Of a stretch of 64,000 nucleotides of DNA, positions 36,771 through 45,480 are shown in pieces. The notes beneath the pieces are model-generated. The model did not search any database. It had not been told where the DNA came from and saw only the letters and a list, made by a program, of their open reading frames with translations. The translations under genes were made by a program, and so were the position numbers. This DNA comes from Tubulanus polymorphus (Eukaryota; Nemertea; Palaeonemertea; Tubulaniformes; Tubulanidae), in contig NC_134026.1 in assembly GCF_964204645.1 (NCBI RefSeq), positions 14,970,450-15,034,449 on the forward strand, in the 5' to 3' direction. Position 1 is the stretch's first letter, and every line of letters starts with the position of its first letter.

Positions 36771-36951
36771 ATTTTAAAAAAAATAAATTAATAGAAATAA
36801 TGAATATCTAGAATCCGAAATGACTTATCTGGACAATTTAATTGCTCCACATAGATGGTGCCATAAACAGCACCCACACAGTGATAGACAAAAGTAGTGA
36901 GATATTCAATTAATTAAAAAAAATTATTTTTTTTTGCTTTTTTCTAAAATA
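36771..36951. other. Gap holding the 3' scar of an HNH gene
   Basis: The string CCGAAATGACTTATCTGGAC (36817 on) and the following AATTGCTCC...GTAGTGAGATATT match, in reverse orientation, the sequence at the end of and after the HNH gene at 2427 (copy Z). No HNH coding sequence remains. A TGGTGCCATAAACAGCACCC string (36854 on) resembles the 27-bp insertion in the copy D integrase. T-runs follow at 36920-36940. Confidence 0.55.
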
Positions 36952-37320
36952 TTAATCCATTTTTTTTATTATCAATTTTGGAATTTCAGAAGTATTTTCA
37001 TTTTTGATAGCAGTTGTTTCAGAATTATTACTATCATGAATTTTATTTGATTTCTTATACCAATTACACCCAATCAAAATGAATACAATTACAAATCCAA
37101 CTGTAAAATATAGATATTTATCAAATATTCTACTATCAGAAGGAGTAGAAATAACAATATTTTCACCATTTTTATTAACATTTTTATTACTTATTTTTTC
37201 TTTTACAGCTTTTTTATATTCTTGTGATTTAATTCCTAATTGTCGAGACCATTCAATTTGTTTCTGAGTTCTCGGTTTTTTCTTCACAGTTAATTCCTTC
37301 ACTTCTTTCACTTCGCTCAT
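36952..37320 (-). CDS. 122-aa protein with one membrane segment
   Basis: N-terminal lysine-rich part with KKKPRTQKQIEWSRQLGIKSQEYK written in pieces (KPRTQKQIEW, RQLGIKSQEY), followed by a single membrane segment (residues ~72-90, FTVGFVIVFILIGCNW) and a polar tail. Function unknown. The first 68 bp overlap the end of the 201-aa gene in another frame; the same overlap is seen in copy Z. The start is TAAATGAG. The basic N-terminus followed by an anchor could place it on an inner membrane surface or capsid, which is speculation. Confidence 0.65.
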   Translation of the reverse strand: MSEVKEVKELTVKKKPRTQKQIEWSRQLGIKSQEYKKAVKEKISNKNVNKNGENIVISTPSDSRIFDKYLYFTVGFVIVFILIGCNWYKKSNKIHDSNNSETTAIKNENTSEIPKLIIKKMD

Positions 37321-37858
37321 TTATTATAGAAATATTTTTACTTTCAATATTTGAAAATGTTATAACCCCGGTTGATAATAATGTCATAAATCCACCTAAT
37401 TGAAATGATAAATATCCAATCCACTTATTTAATTCAGTCATAACTAAATAATCATATTTTAAATCGGAATATAATCTATTTTCATCTTCAATTGGTAGTA
37501 TATAATTACATAATTTACTATAACCTTTTACTACATTTTCTGATATCGCTTCATTAATTTTAGCTGTTCTCGCGGCTTCATAAATCTTAAATAATCTAAT
37601 AATTTCAACTGATTTCATTGTATCTAATTCATTATAAGTTAAATTTTTATCAACAAATTTTTTACATTTTCCAGATGCTATTAATATTTCTAATTGATGT
37701 TTGCAATAAAGATAATATTCATAATCATTATTTGTTGTAACATTATTTAAAGCACCATCATCTGGAGTTAATTTTGTTTCTGTTATTCCTAAATCATCTA
37801 AAGTTTTTTCAATTGGAACATCACCATTTTTAGATTTTATTTTCTTTTCACCTCCCAT
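37253..37858 (-). CDS. 201-aa hypothetical protein with C-terminal membrane segment
   Basis: N-terminal EKTLDDLGI block, then DYEYYLYCKHQLEILIASGK, a helical middle (IIRLFKIYEAARTAKINEAI) and a hydrophobic segment at ~160-178 (SFQLGGFMTLLSTGVITF). No known domain. Homologue in copy Z. The start context is TATAAATGGG. Downstream it overlaps the 122-aa gene by 68 bp, so the two may be translated together. The position next to the ATPase may mean a role in packaging or assembly (inference). Confidence 0.65.
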   Translation of the reverse strand: MGGEKKIKSKNGDVPIEKTLDDLGITETKLTPDDGALNNVTTNNDYEYYLYCKHQLEILIASGKCKKFVDKNLTYNELDTMKSVEIIRLFKIYEAARTAKINEAISENVVKGYSKLCNYILPIEDENRLYSDLKYDYLVMTELNKWIGYLSFQLGGFMTLLSTGVITFSNIESKNISIINERSERSEGINCEEKTENSETN

Positions 37859-38151
37859 TTATAAAACAAATAAATTAGTTGTGTTGTTGCAACTAGAATT
37901 CAACTAGAATGTAATTAGAATTCAACTAGATTAACAAGCTAGTTGAAATATTGTTGTTTTTGTTTATTTCTTGTTAAATCTAGTTGATTTTTGTTTCAAC
38001 TACTAACAACTAGAATTCAACTAGAATGTAACTAGAATTAAAATAGATTAACAAGCTAGTTAAAATATTGTTAAATCTATTTGATTTTTGTTACAACTAC
38101 TAATAACTAGAATTCAACTAGAATTCAACTAGATTAACAAACTAATTGAAT
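37859..38151. repeat. Intergenic AACTAGAATTCAACTAGA repeats upstream of the 201-aa gene
   Basis: A 293-bp gap, the largest non-terminal gap among the minus-strand genes. The string AACTAGAATTCAACTAGA starts at about 37891, 38009 and 38105, each time followed by a GATTAACAA(G/A)CTAG-type block and separated by ATTGTTAAATCTA.TTGATT. Units are 118 and ~96 bp apart. Inverted half sites (CTAGTTGAA / TTCAACTAG) allow hairpins. A regulatory or replication role is possible but unproven. Confidence 0.65.
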
Positions 38152-38760
38152 TTAAATAAATTCATATTTAAATGGGTGTTGTAATCTAAATAGTAATTTT
38201 GATCTTTTAATATTTTTCAACTTATCCATATATTCATTATGTAAATCATGTGGAATAATATCATTTTCCTCAAGTGCATTTTTCATCGATTTTCTATCTT
38301 TATTGTAGAATAAAACTAGAAATCTAATGTTTTCTCTAAAGTCTTTAACAATTGAATTATATTTTTGATTTAAAACCCAAGTTGTTATCCCAAAATGTCT
38401 CCCAGAGAAAGCTAAATAACATAACTCACTTTCTCTAATTTTAGAATCATGTAAATTTGCGCAATCATCTATGATAAATAATGTATTTGATCCTTTATAA
38501 ATATCAATTGCTATTTTTATACAATTATCTAAATTTTCTTTTACTGTTTTAGGATCTAATATAATAAATTTATTATTCCTAGTAATATTTTTATCATAAG
38601 TTTGATTAAATTCATACGTTGGGCAAAATAATACTATATTATCAAAATAGTTTTCATAAACAGTTTCTAATAAATTTAATATGAAATAAGTTTTTCCACA
38701 ATTTGTTACGCCAGATATTAACATATTATGAGGCTCAAATATAAATAATTCTTTATTCAT
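38152..38760 (-). CDS. Packaging ATPase (A32/FtsK-HerA type, 202 aa)
   Basis: P-loop ATPase of the kind that drives DNA into preformed capsids in Polintons, virophages and large DNA viruses. Walker A GVTNCGKT at residues 17-24; Walker B LFIIDDC with D98/D99; then FSGRHFGITTWVLNQ (sensor region with Arg and Gln) at ~118-132 and a basic C-terminus. Length is normal for Polinton ATPases. It directly abuts the integrase gene (0 bp; ATG context ATATAAATG). It acts in the nucleus or wherever virions assemble. Reading frame and motifs are intact. Confidence 0.92.
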   Translation of the reverse strand: MNKELFIFEPHNMLISGVTNCGKTYFILNLLETVYENYFDNIVLFCPTYEFNQTYDKNITRNNKFIILDPKTVKENLDNCIKIAIDIYKGSNTLFIIDDCANLHDSKIRESELCYLAFSGRHFGITTWVLNQKYNSIVKDFRENIRFLVLFYNKDRKSMKNALEENDIIPHDLHNEYMDKLKNIKRSKLLFRLQHPFKYEFI

Positions 38761-39891
38761 TTATATATTTTTAATTTTACTTGATAGTATCCATTCATTG
38801 AATTTATCTGGCCATCCAACCCATTTTACTAAAGAATATTTTTTTCTTTTAACAGTTTTTGTTTTTAATACTTTTTCAATTTTATATTCTTGTTCTAGAT
38901 TTTCAGTAGTTAAACTTAATTCTTCTTCGTAAAAGTAGCCATCAACTTCTTCACCATCTAAATCTTCTAATTTATAGACATATGGTTTTGTTGTTATTAC
39001 CTTTTTTATTTTGTATATTTCTCTAGTAAAATTTCGATCGTATCCTTTGTCAAATATCTTTTTATACTTAGAAATTCTAACATTTTGACCAACTTTAAAT
39101 TTAGGTTCACCAAAATCATCAACAAGAAATGCTCCATATAAATTATTCCAAACAATTTCAGCATTTTCAGGTTTTCTAGCATCAATAGGTTTCATTCCAA
39201 TAGAAGAATGATAAGAATTATTATATCCTTCTATAAATTTTGGTAAAACATCAATCCATTTATAAGTATTATTTGCTGTAAAATATTTCCACATTCTTCT
39301 TGTTCTTAATGTTCTATTAAATCGTTCAACAACTGCTGCTTTTTTATCTGATTTTGTTGAAAAATATTTAATATTATGAAAATCTAAAAGTCCATGAACT
39401 AATGAATTATCAAATTCTTTTCCATCATCAAATTGTATTTTTTCTGGTTTTAGTTTACCACCTGAAAGAAATTTTCTTAAAACATTTGATGTTTGTACAG
39501 CATCTTTTCTATAAAGTGGGAAACTCCATACATAACGACTAAAAATATCAATTATATTCAATAACCACCAATAATCATCATTATCTTTCTTAACATTTTT
39601 CATATCAATTAAATCTCCTTGCCACTGTTGATCTACATAACTTACCATAGTTTTACGAGTTTTATATTTTCTAACAATTTTTTTATGTGTTGTATATGTT
39701 GGTTGTTCTAACATAAATTCATTTATATCTTTATATTTAACTAAATTTTGTGGGATTATCTTATCTAATTTATCTTGTTTTACTTTACGCCATATATTTT
39801 TAGTAGAAGAATAAGCAACCGAACTCTCAGGGTTGTAATATAAATTTCTTAAATATTGTTCTTTAGTATTAGGAGTTTTTTTACCACTCAT
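38761..39891 (-). CDS. Polinton integrase with C-terminal chromodomain (376 aa)
   Basis: Retroviral-type integrase that would join element ends to target DNA with a 6-bp stagger. The N-terminal part has EQYLRNLYYNPES; the core has acidic residues in QQWQGDLIDM (D93), QFDDGKEF (D155/D156) and AVVERFNRTL (E189), then NNSYHSSIGMKP. An SH3-like part follows (PKFKVGQNVRISKYK), and a chromodomain ends the protein (YKIEKVLKTKT, LVKWVGWPDKFNEWI; residues ~330-375), which may steer integration to modified chromatin. The intact version here explains the truncated copies Z and D. Start context TATAAATG. Confidence 0.93.
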   Translation of the reverse strand: MSGKKTPNTKEQYLRNLYYNPESSVAYSSTKNIWRKVKQDKLDKIIPQNLVKYKDINEFMLEQPTYTTHKKIVRKYKTRKTMVSYVDQQWQGDLIDMKNVKKDNDDYWWLLNIIDIFSRYVWSFPLYRKDAVQTSNVLRKFLSGGKLKPEKIQFDDGKEFDNSLVHGLLDFHNIKYFSTKSDKKAAVVERFNRTLRTRRMWKYFTANNTYKWIDVLPKFIEGYNNSYHSSIGMKPIDARKPENAEIVWNNLYGAFLVDDFGEPKFKVGQNVRISKYKKIFDKGYDRNFTREIYKIKKVITTKPYVYKLEDLDGEEVDGYFYEEELSLTTENLEQEYKIEKVLKTKTVKRKKYSLVKWVGWPDKFNEWILSSKIKNI

Positions 39892-39921
39892 TTATATATC
39901 CTTAATTTTAACTTTATATTT

Positions 39922-41169
39922 CTAATATTGAATACTATCTAATTGAGAATTTACAATATTTAATTGTGCGTCAGATATAATATAAATGTGCATTTTAAAA
40001 TTTTTGATTCCTTTATTCTTTTTCATAAATAATTGTATTCCATCTTTAGTGTTCTGTAGTTTTTTTCCAGAACCATGTAATAAGTTATCTTCAGTTGTTC
40101 TAAAATCTAACCATAATGCATATTTATTACCGGTATAATAATCAATTTGATTAATGTTACAATTTTCAGATGATTTCACTTTTTCATTCATAAAATGTTT
40201 TCTAATTTCTGGCCATTGATCAATCATTCTCATTCCTTGACAAAATATTTTATTCGCTATTCCTTCGATAGTTATTTCTACTTTTGTTATTTCAGGATTA
40301 TAATAATTATCAACATTTATTGCACCATTAGAATATGTTGCAATAGTAAAAAATATTAATATACCTTTAATAGATCTTCTAGGAAAGTTAATATTCTCAT
40401 TAATTATTTCATCATTTGCATTAATAGTTACAGTTTTAAATTTATCAATATAATCATATAATAATGAAAATCCTTGATTGTATTGAGTTTGAATTGTGCT
40501 AGCAATATTTTCATTAGTTATTGTGTTATATTCTAAACATATATTCGATAATTTATAACTCATATCTTTAACAACGCTAGATAATACAATTTCATTTACA
40601 GGAGCAAATGTTATCTCAAATATAATATCTTCTTGAATTGCGTATTTATATAAAGGTGCATTATTATTTATCAATTCAAAGTCTAATGGAATTTTATATT
40701 TGCTTCCATAAATCTTTTTAATCAAATTATCTGTGGCACGAGTTACTACTGCATTATTGGCTTCAGATCTTAATTTATTATGGTTTTCCGATTGGATGCC
40801 TTGAAATATCATATTATTTCTATTTTCTTTAGTTAACCATAAATCTTTATAATGCATAAATAAATTATAATCATCTAATGAGAAAACTGTTTCCGGACCA
40901 ATCTTTATTGTTAACTTTTTAATCAAATATCTTCCAACATTATCAACAACATAATTGTTATCATGGCCAGTTACTTTTATATCGGCTGATAAATAAATAC
41001 TGTTTGGAACATAAAAAGTATTTTGTGTTAATCGAGGGATTCTAACATATAAAGTTTCATCGGGATTAATATTTGAAGGGTTATGAGTAATTATATGATG
41101 TGATCTTTCTGCTTTAATAGCATTAGATATTCTATGATTCTTCGAAGGACTTATATAACTCCCACTCAT
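39922..41169 (-). CDS. Major capsid protein, double jelly-roll type (415 aa)
   Basis: Pattern typical of Polinton/adintovirus capsid proteins: an early block DETLYVRIPRLTQNTFYVP, NVGRYLIKKLTIKIG, SLDDYNLFMHYKDLW, then NMIFQGIQSE and IPLDFELINNNAPLYKYA.QEDI, followed by ITFAPVNEIV. Jelly roll 1 spans roughly residues 35-215, jelly roll 2 roughly 225-400 (NFPRRSIKGILIFFT, VEITIEGIANKIFCQGM, YALWLDFRTTEDN). The protein would form the hexon-like capsomers. Length is close to other Polinton capsid proteins. No damage is seen. The name rests on pattern recognition; a structure prediction would settle it. Confidence 0.82.
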   Translation of the reverse strand: MSGSYISPSKNHRISNAIKAERSHHIITHNPSNINPDETLYVRIPRLTQNTFYVPNSIYLSADIKVTGHDNNYVVDNVGRYLIKKLTIKIGPETVFSLDDYNLFMHYKDLWLTKENRNNMIFQGIQSENHNKLRSEANNAVVTRATDNLIKKIYGSKYKIPLDFELINNNAPLYKYAIQEDIIFEITFAPVNEIVLSSVVKDMSYKLSNICLEYNTITNENIASTIQTQYNQGFSLLYDYIDKFKTVTINANDEIINENINFPRRSIKGILIFFTIATYSNGAINVDNYYNPEITKVEITIEGIANKIFCQGMRMIDQWPEIRKHFMNEKVKSSENCNINQIDYYTGNKYALWLDFRTTEDNLLHGSGKKLQNTKDGIQLFMKKNKGIKNFKMHIYIISDAQLNIVNSQLDSIQY

Positions 41170-41213
41170 TTATTTAACAAAAAAATTAATTATTTATTTT
41201 TTGATATCATGGT

Positions 41214-42650
41214 TTACTTGATATTTTTTGATATCATATTTACTAAACCAAAAATAATAGCACTTACAACTGTAATTAAAAATAAAATAATATGTTCAGC
41301 AGCAATGTTAATAATGTTTCCTGCAGATTTCAATATAAAACCAACAATTGAAGCAATAACTCCTGGTAAAGCTGCAGCAGATTTCTTTGATAGTTCCCAT
41401 AAATATTTTGCTAATTTCTTTAAACCATCCTTAACTTTATCTTGTATAGAATTATTACCTGGAGGTTTATCTGGTTTGTTAGGAGTGGGAGTAGGAGTAG
41501 ATTTCAAAGCATTTGATATAGCTAAACCTATTGTTGTAAATAACATAGTAACAGATGTTAGAATTGAAAGAATTGTTATTCCTTCTAATTTAAATAATAA
41601 TTTTATTCTGTCTTTCAATGATATTTTAGAATCTGGTTTTATCAACAAATCTTTAAAAATAACTTTTAATCTATTAATATTATAATCATATGATTTTAAC
41701 AATAATTTAATTTCTTCTTTTTGTAATTCTATGTTATATTCTAAATCATCTTTTTCTTTTTCTAAACGTAATTCTTTTTGCCTATATTCTATTTCATCAA
41801 TTACTTGATGATCTAAATCAGACTTTAGTTGTTCTATTTCTTTATTTTTATCAGTTAATTCTTTTTCTAAAATTCTAATTTTAAAATCTCTTATACTTTT
41901 ATTATGTGCAATTTTATCACATGCAAGTCTTATACTAATAATTTCTCTAATTGCTTTATCAGAAAATATATTTAAATCTTCTAATTGTTGATTTGTTGCA
42001 TCAAGTAATCCATTTGGTAAAAGTTTTACAGTTTGAACTTTATTTGATTTAAGTTTACTATTTTTGGAAGTTATATTCTGTTCAGAAGTTGTTTCTGTTT
42101 CTAAATTTTCATTAATTATCTTAAAAAATTTAGCATTTCTTTGTTTAAATTCTTTTATATTATAATCTCTTTCTTCTTGTGTAACATCAATTATAGCATC
42201 ATTTTTTATTTTCTTAATTCTAGATTGTTCTAATAAATTAAAAGTTGATTGTGTTATTATTTTATCACTATTTTTAAGATTTGAAATCTTAAAATAATAG
42301 TCGCCTTTCAATTTCCAATAATATTCACCATTTAAAAATTTTAAATCTTCTACTAAATGATCCATACCTTTATTTGTTATATTGAAACCAGATTTTTCTA
42401 ATATTGGTTTAAATTTATGAATAATTTCATTATAATTGTATTCTTTTTCTGTTATTTCTGGTACTTCATTTTCAATACTTATCTTTGAACGTGCTTTGTC
42501 AATAAATTGGGGTGTAGTTAAATTAGAATTATATGCTGATTCATTACCATCATTAAAACTTGTTTCATCAAAATCAGGTGGTTGTTCATCAGTTATACCA
42601 GGTTCATCAAAAGGATCCATTCCAATATCTTCTACACCTTCTACATCCAT
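41214..42650 (-). CDS. 478-aa protein with coiled coil and hydrophobic C-terminus
   Basis: Acidic N-terminus (residues 1-60), a compact region (~70-130), a helical coiled coil (~255-325), a membrane segment (~357-382), a PTPTPNKPDKPPG linker (~385-398) and a long amphipathic/hydrophobic end (~405-475) with KKLAKYLWELSKKSAAALPG. Proteins with the last feature occur in many invertebrate Polinton-like elements; their role is unproven. The end resembles membrane-active or capsid-interior proteins (inference). It stands between the 433-aa gene and the capsid gene in a tight cluster, which supports a virion function. Start context TATAAATGG. Confidence 0.7.
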   Translation of the reverse strand: MDVEGVEDIGMDPFDEPGITDEQPPDFDETSFNDGNESAYNSNLTTPQFIDKARSKISIENEVPEITEKEYNYNEIIHKFKPILEKSGFNITNKGMDHLVEDLKFLNGEYYWKLKGDYYFKISNLKNSDKIITQSTFNLLEQSRIKKIKNDAIIDVTQEERDYNIKEFKQRNAKFFKIINENLETETTSEQNITSKNSKLKSNKVQTVKLLPNGLLDATNQQLEDLNIFSDKAIREIISIRLACDKIAHNKSIRDFKIRILEKELTDKNKEIEQLKSDLDHQVIDEIEYRQKELRLEKEKDDLEYNIELQKEEIKLLLKSYDYNINRLKVIFKDLLIKPDSKISLKDRIKLLFKLEGITILSILTSVTMLFTTIGLAISNALKSTPTPTPNKPDKPPGNNSIQDKVKDGLKKLAKYLWELSKKSAAALPGVIASIVGFILKSAGNIINIAAEHIILFLITVVSAIIFGLVNMISKNIK

Positions 42651-42666
42651 TTATATAATAAAAAAA
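42651..42666 (-). promoter_or_regulatory. Sixteen-bp spacer with T-run and TAAATG start (example of family signal)
   Basis: Between the stop of the 433-aa gene and the start of the 478-aa gene the coding strand reads a T-run, then TATTATATAAATGG. The same layout (stop, TTTTTT, 5-12 bp, TAAATG) occurs before the 433-aa gene (43969-43984), the 144-aa gene (44420-44438), the 140-aa gene (44862-44885), the capsid gene (41170-41213), the integrase and PolB. It is a candidate late-promoter-like or initiator signal. Confidence 0.45.
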
Positions 42667-43968
42667 TTAAAATTTAAAATATAATATTCCTCCGATTACA
42701 ATTCCTATACAAGTTATAGCTAATTTAGTATTTTCATGGGATTTATTATCATCATTTAGTTTAATTATATCATGTTGAATATTATCAGTTCTATTATTTT
42801 CTGATGTATTATAATCTTTTATTTTAGAATCATTATTTAATTTAATATTCTTAGTTTTAGTTTCTGTTGATTGAATGTGTTTTTTATTTTTTTCACCTTC
42901 CATTAATTTTGGAGCAGTAATAATCTTTTTATTTATATCATTCAATCCAAATGAATTATTTATTGTTGCAGTTTTAATTAGATTATTATAACCAATTATA
43001 TTTCCCATCTTCAATACTAAATCATTAGAAATAATTAATAGATTAGGGCCTATACAATAATTAAGTCTTACATGAGATTTATCTAAATAATTTTGATATC
43101 TTATAATGTTTTCTGGAATCGATCTATTTTTATCATTATGAATTGAATCTTCAAATAAAACTTTAAACTGTTTCTGCGCATCGAATGAAGTGTTATCATT
43201 TCCAATTATTGGGGATCTTGTTTCAACTTGAGCGCCTAAAATACATATCAAATAAATTCTAATAGATTGATTTATTCTTTGTATACCTGATTTTGTAAAA
43301 CCTTCACCATTTTCTAAAATGAAATTAACCCAACCATTATTATTATCAATTTTATAATTATGATAGGCTGAAATTCTATGCATATAATCAATTCTTTTTA
43401 TTTCATACTCTTCACCAACACCTTGCAATTTACCATGCGCTCTGAAATCGGAATTAATATTTATATTAAATTCATTACATATTTTATAAAACTTAGATAT
43501 ATTAATATTATTATCCAATTCTTTAAAATATTTAGACCCAGGTAAAGGACATTCTAATTCATTTAATATTATTCTGATTTGAAAATATGTGTGAAATCTA
43601 AATATTGTGTGAATTAATTTTAAATCAGAATACTTCAAATTTTTATCTAAGTTATTTAAATGATCATTCCAACTTATTCCACATCCTGTTGTTGCACAAT
43701 AAACAGCAAAATTTAATTGATTCTGCCAATATTTCATATTAGATTTTACTTTATATATATGATATTCATCTCGAGTAAAAGTAACTTCATATGTATTAAA
43801 TATATTTTCCATTTTAGAAATAAAAAACTGTGATTCATTAACATAAATTTCTAAATTAGTTAATGAATTTAAAACTATATTTTTATATGTAATATTTTTC
43901 TTAAAATCTATTGCCGGAATATTATATTTAATTGATTTATTATATTGGAAAGCTTTTGGAAACCCCAT
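42667..43968 (-). CDS. 433-aa conserved protein, virion-type, unknown function
   Basis: Long conserved body with FKKNITYKNIVLNSLTNLEI, DEYHIYKVKSNMKYWQNQL, FAVYCATTGCGISWNDHL, GIQRINQSIRIYLICILGAQ, FDAQKQFKVLFEDSIHND and LNYCIGPNLLIISNDL. The tail is polar and ends in a membrane segment (residues ~414-431, LAITCIGIVIGGILYF). Related proteins are, to my knowledge, common in marine invertebrate Polinton-like elements, without known activity. It is highly similar in copy A, more so than PolB is. A tail-anchored virion or entry-related protein is a guess from the anchor and context. Start context TATAAATGGG. Confidence 0.7.
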   Translation of the reverse strand: MGFPKAFQYNKSIKYNIPAIDFKKNITYKNIVLNSLTNLEIYVNESQFFISKMENIFNTYEVTFTRDEYHIYKVKSNMKYWQNQLNFAVYCATTGCGISWNDHLNNLDKNLKYSDLKLIHTIFRFHTYFQIRIILNELECPLPGSKYFKELDNNINISKFYKICNEFNININSDFRAHGKLQGVGEEYEIKRIDYMHRISAYHNYKIDNNNGWVNFILENGEGFTKSGIQRINQSIRIYLICILGAQVETRSPIIGNDNTSFDAQKQFKVLFEDSIHNDKNRSIPENIIRYQNYLDKSHVRLNYCIGPNLLIISNDLVLKMGNIIGYNNLIKTATINNSFGLNDINKKIITAPKLMEGEKNKKHIQSTETKTKNIKLNNDSKIKDYNTSENNRTDNIQHDIIKLNDDNKSHENTKLAITCIGIVIGGILYFKF

Positions 43969-43984
43969 TTATATAACTAAAAAA

Positions 43985-44419
43985 TTAATAATTTATTAAT
44001 TCTTTTAATAATTTATCTTGTTCTTCAACTGTTATATGACCATTTAAACTTATTATATAATCTAGTGTGTTCTTTAATTTATTAATTTCTTTTATATTAG
44101 TTTTAATTTTTTCTTTATTACTTTTTATATTTAATTTTGAACTTATACCAGTTAAAACACTTGAACTTAATCCTAACACACCAATTGATATAGCTAAAGG
44201 TGTTAATGGACTGAATATTGCTAGAAATGTTATTACAGAACTAATTGTAACCGAACCACTTATAATCAAATAATATATAATTTTACTTTTTAAATATTTT
44301 TTCTTTTTTATCTTTAAGTCACTTTCAAATTCTAATATTTGTTTTTCTAAATATGTTTTTAATTTAGTTTTATTTATATCATGAGGAATAATATCAATAT
44401 TATCAACTTTATCTTCCAT
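43985..44419 (-). CDS. 144-aa protein with paired membrane segments
   Basis: A charged helical N-terminus (LKTYLEKQILEFESDLKIKK) is followed by two adjacent hydrophobic segments (~48-69 and ~71-92; SGSVTISSVITFLAIFSPL, LAISIGVLGLSSSVLTG) and a polar helical C-terminus (KEINKLKNTLDYIISLNG). A hairpin-type membrane protein. Unknown function. Spacer to the next gene is 16 bp. Homologue in copy A is broken. Confidence 0.65.
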   Translation of the reverse strand: MEDKVDNIDIIPHDINKTKLKTYLEKQILEFESDLKIKKKKYLKSKIIYYLIISGSVTISSVITFLAIFSPLTPLAISIGVLGLSSSVLTGISSKLNIKSNKEKIKTNIKEINKLKNTLDYIISLNGHITVEEQDKLLKELINY

Positions 44420-44438
44420 TTATTTAGAATAAAAATTA

Positions 44439-44861
44439 CTAATTAGTAAACTTATAAGCAACAAATATAACAATAACAGTTCCACCTAAAATCCAAATTA
44501 TTTCATATTTCTGTTGTTCTTTACTTGGGGTATAATAATCTGATAATTTAGGTTTGTATAGATGTAATTTTTCTTTATTTGTTACTGCGTTATATAAACT
44601 CATTGCATCATCAACTGATTGAAAATCTCTATGTGAAATCTTCTGATCATATAATTCTTTATTGATGTAATCCATATAGTTTTGTCTCTTTTCTCTATAT
44701 TCTTCTGCAGCTTTATTGTATTTCTCTAACGCTAAGTTATGTCTTCTTTGTTCTCCTAATGAACTATTTTTATCAATATGTTTAAATAAATAACCACCAC
44801 CAGTAAATGCTAAAGCGTTAACAATTGCCGATCCTATAATAGTTATAATTGCAGAAGCCAT
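44439..44861 (-). CDS. 140-aa protein with N- and C-terminal membrane segments
   Basis: Hydrophobic ends (residues ~3-26 IITIIGSAIVNALAFTGGGY, ~119-137 ILGGTVIVIFVAYKF) enclose a charged helical middle (HNLALEKYNKAAEEYREKRQ, then QSVDDAMSLYNAV). Same length as in copy A and nearly identical there, so it is under constraint or recently shared. No known family. Start context AATAAATGG. Confidence 0.65.
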   Translation of the reverse strand: MASAIITIIGSAIVNALAFTGGGYLFKHIDKNSSLGEQRRHNLALEKYNKAAEEYREKRQNYMDYINKELYDQKISHRDFQSVDDAMSLYNAVTNKEKLHLYKPKLSDYYTPSKEQQKYEIIWILGGTVIVIFVAYKFTN

Positions 44862-44885
44862 TTATTTAACAAAAAAATTATGCAT

Positions 44886-45107
44886 TTATATGGGAGGAAT
44901 ATATTTTTGTTTTTCCAAATAATCAATAGTTAAATTAGATAAAGTAACTGCTAATGTTAATTTTAGAATATCATTTATATCAAATCTATCAACATTAACA
45001 CTTCCCATTTTGAATACTTTTTTTAATACCATTGAATAACCAACAGTTCCAACTGATAGTAATGCGCCATTATATAATCCAGTTATTATTCACTTATTAT
45101 CACTCAT
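44886..45107 (-). pseudogene. 74-codon membrane gene with TGA at codon 6
   Basis: ATG (45105-45107) directly follows the stop of the 118-aa gene. Codon 6, TGG (Trp) in copy A, is TGA here. The rest is open, with a hydrophobic N-terminal part (GALLSVGTVGYSM) and a helical end (LTLAVTLSNLTIDYLEKQ). A downstream start could give a shorter product, but the hydrophobic part would be damaged. It is broken in a different way in copy A. Confidence 0.6.
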
Positions 45108-45464
45108 TTATTTATCAAAAAAATTACTATCATCAAAATATTTAGTTATCTTATTTATGATTAATTCAACATTTATTTTATTACTAGTTTCATTTGTATA
45201 TATTTCAATTATTATTTTTTTAATATCATCGATGATAAAATCTTCATCTAATTCATAAAATCTTAAAGATTCTCTAATTAAATTAGTAATCTTTTCTACA
45301 TTTAAAGTTTCTTTATCTATTGTTGTTTCATACTCAAATGTTGTTTCATTAGAAAATGTTATATTTTTGATATGTGTTATTACATCATTAATGTTAAATT
45401 TCATTTCTTTCTCACGTTTAAAATCAAATCCAAAACATATACTCGGTCCAACAGTTATATTCAT
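45108..45464 (-). CDS. 118-aa hypothetical protein
   Basis: MNITVGPSICFGFDFK start, then a helical, acidic body ending INVELIINKITKYFDDSNFF. No Cys pairs, no membrane segment. Homologue in copy A (114 aa). It lies 16 bp after the penton-like gene and 0 bp before the 74-codon gene. The constant neighbourhood in two subfamilies suggests a role with the capsid genes; no function is recognised. Confidence 0.6.
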   Translation of the reverse strand: MNITVGPSICFGFDFKREKEMKFNINDVITHIKNITFSNETTFEYETTIDKETLNVEKITNLIRESLRFYELDEDFIIDDIKKIIIEIYTNETSNKINVELIINKITKYFDDSNFFDK

Positions 45465-45480
45465 TTATAAAGGTGAAAAA

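Noticed and set aside
41134-41685. 183-aa plus-strand frame
   Set aside because: Shadow of the minus-strand capsid and 478-aa genes, which are conserved in another copy or family.
41214-44861. Adenovirus-type maturation protease
   Set aside because: I looked for the His-Asp/Glu-Gln-Cys pattern in all element B proteins and did not find it.
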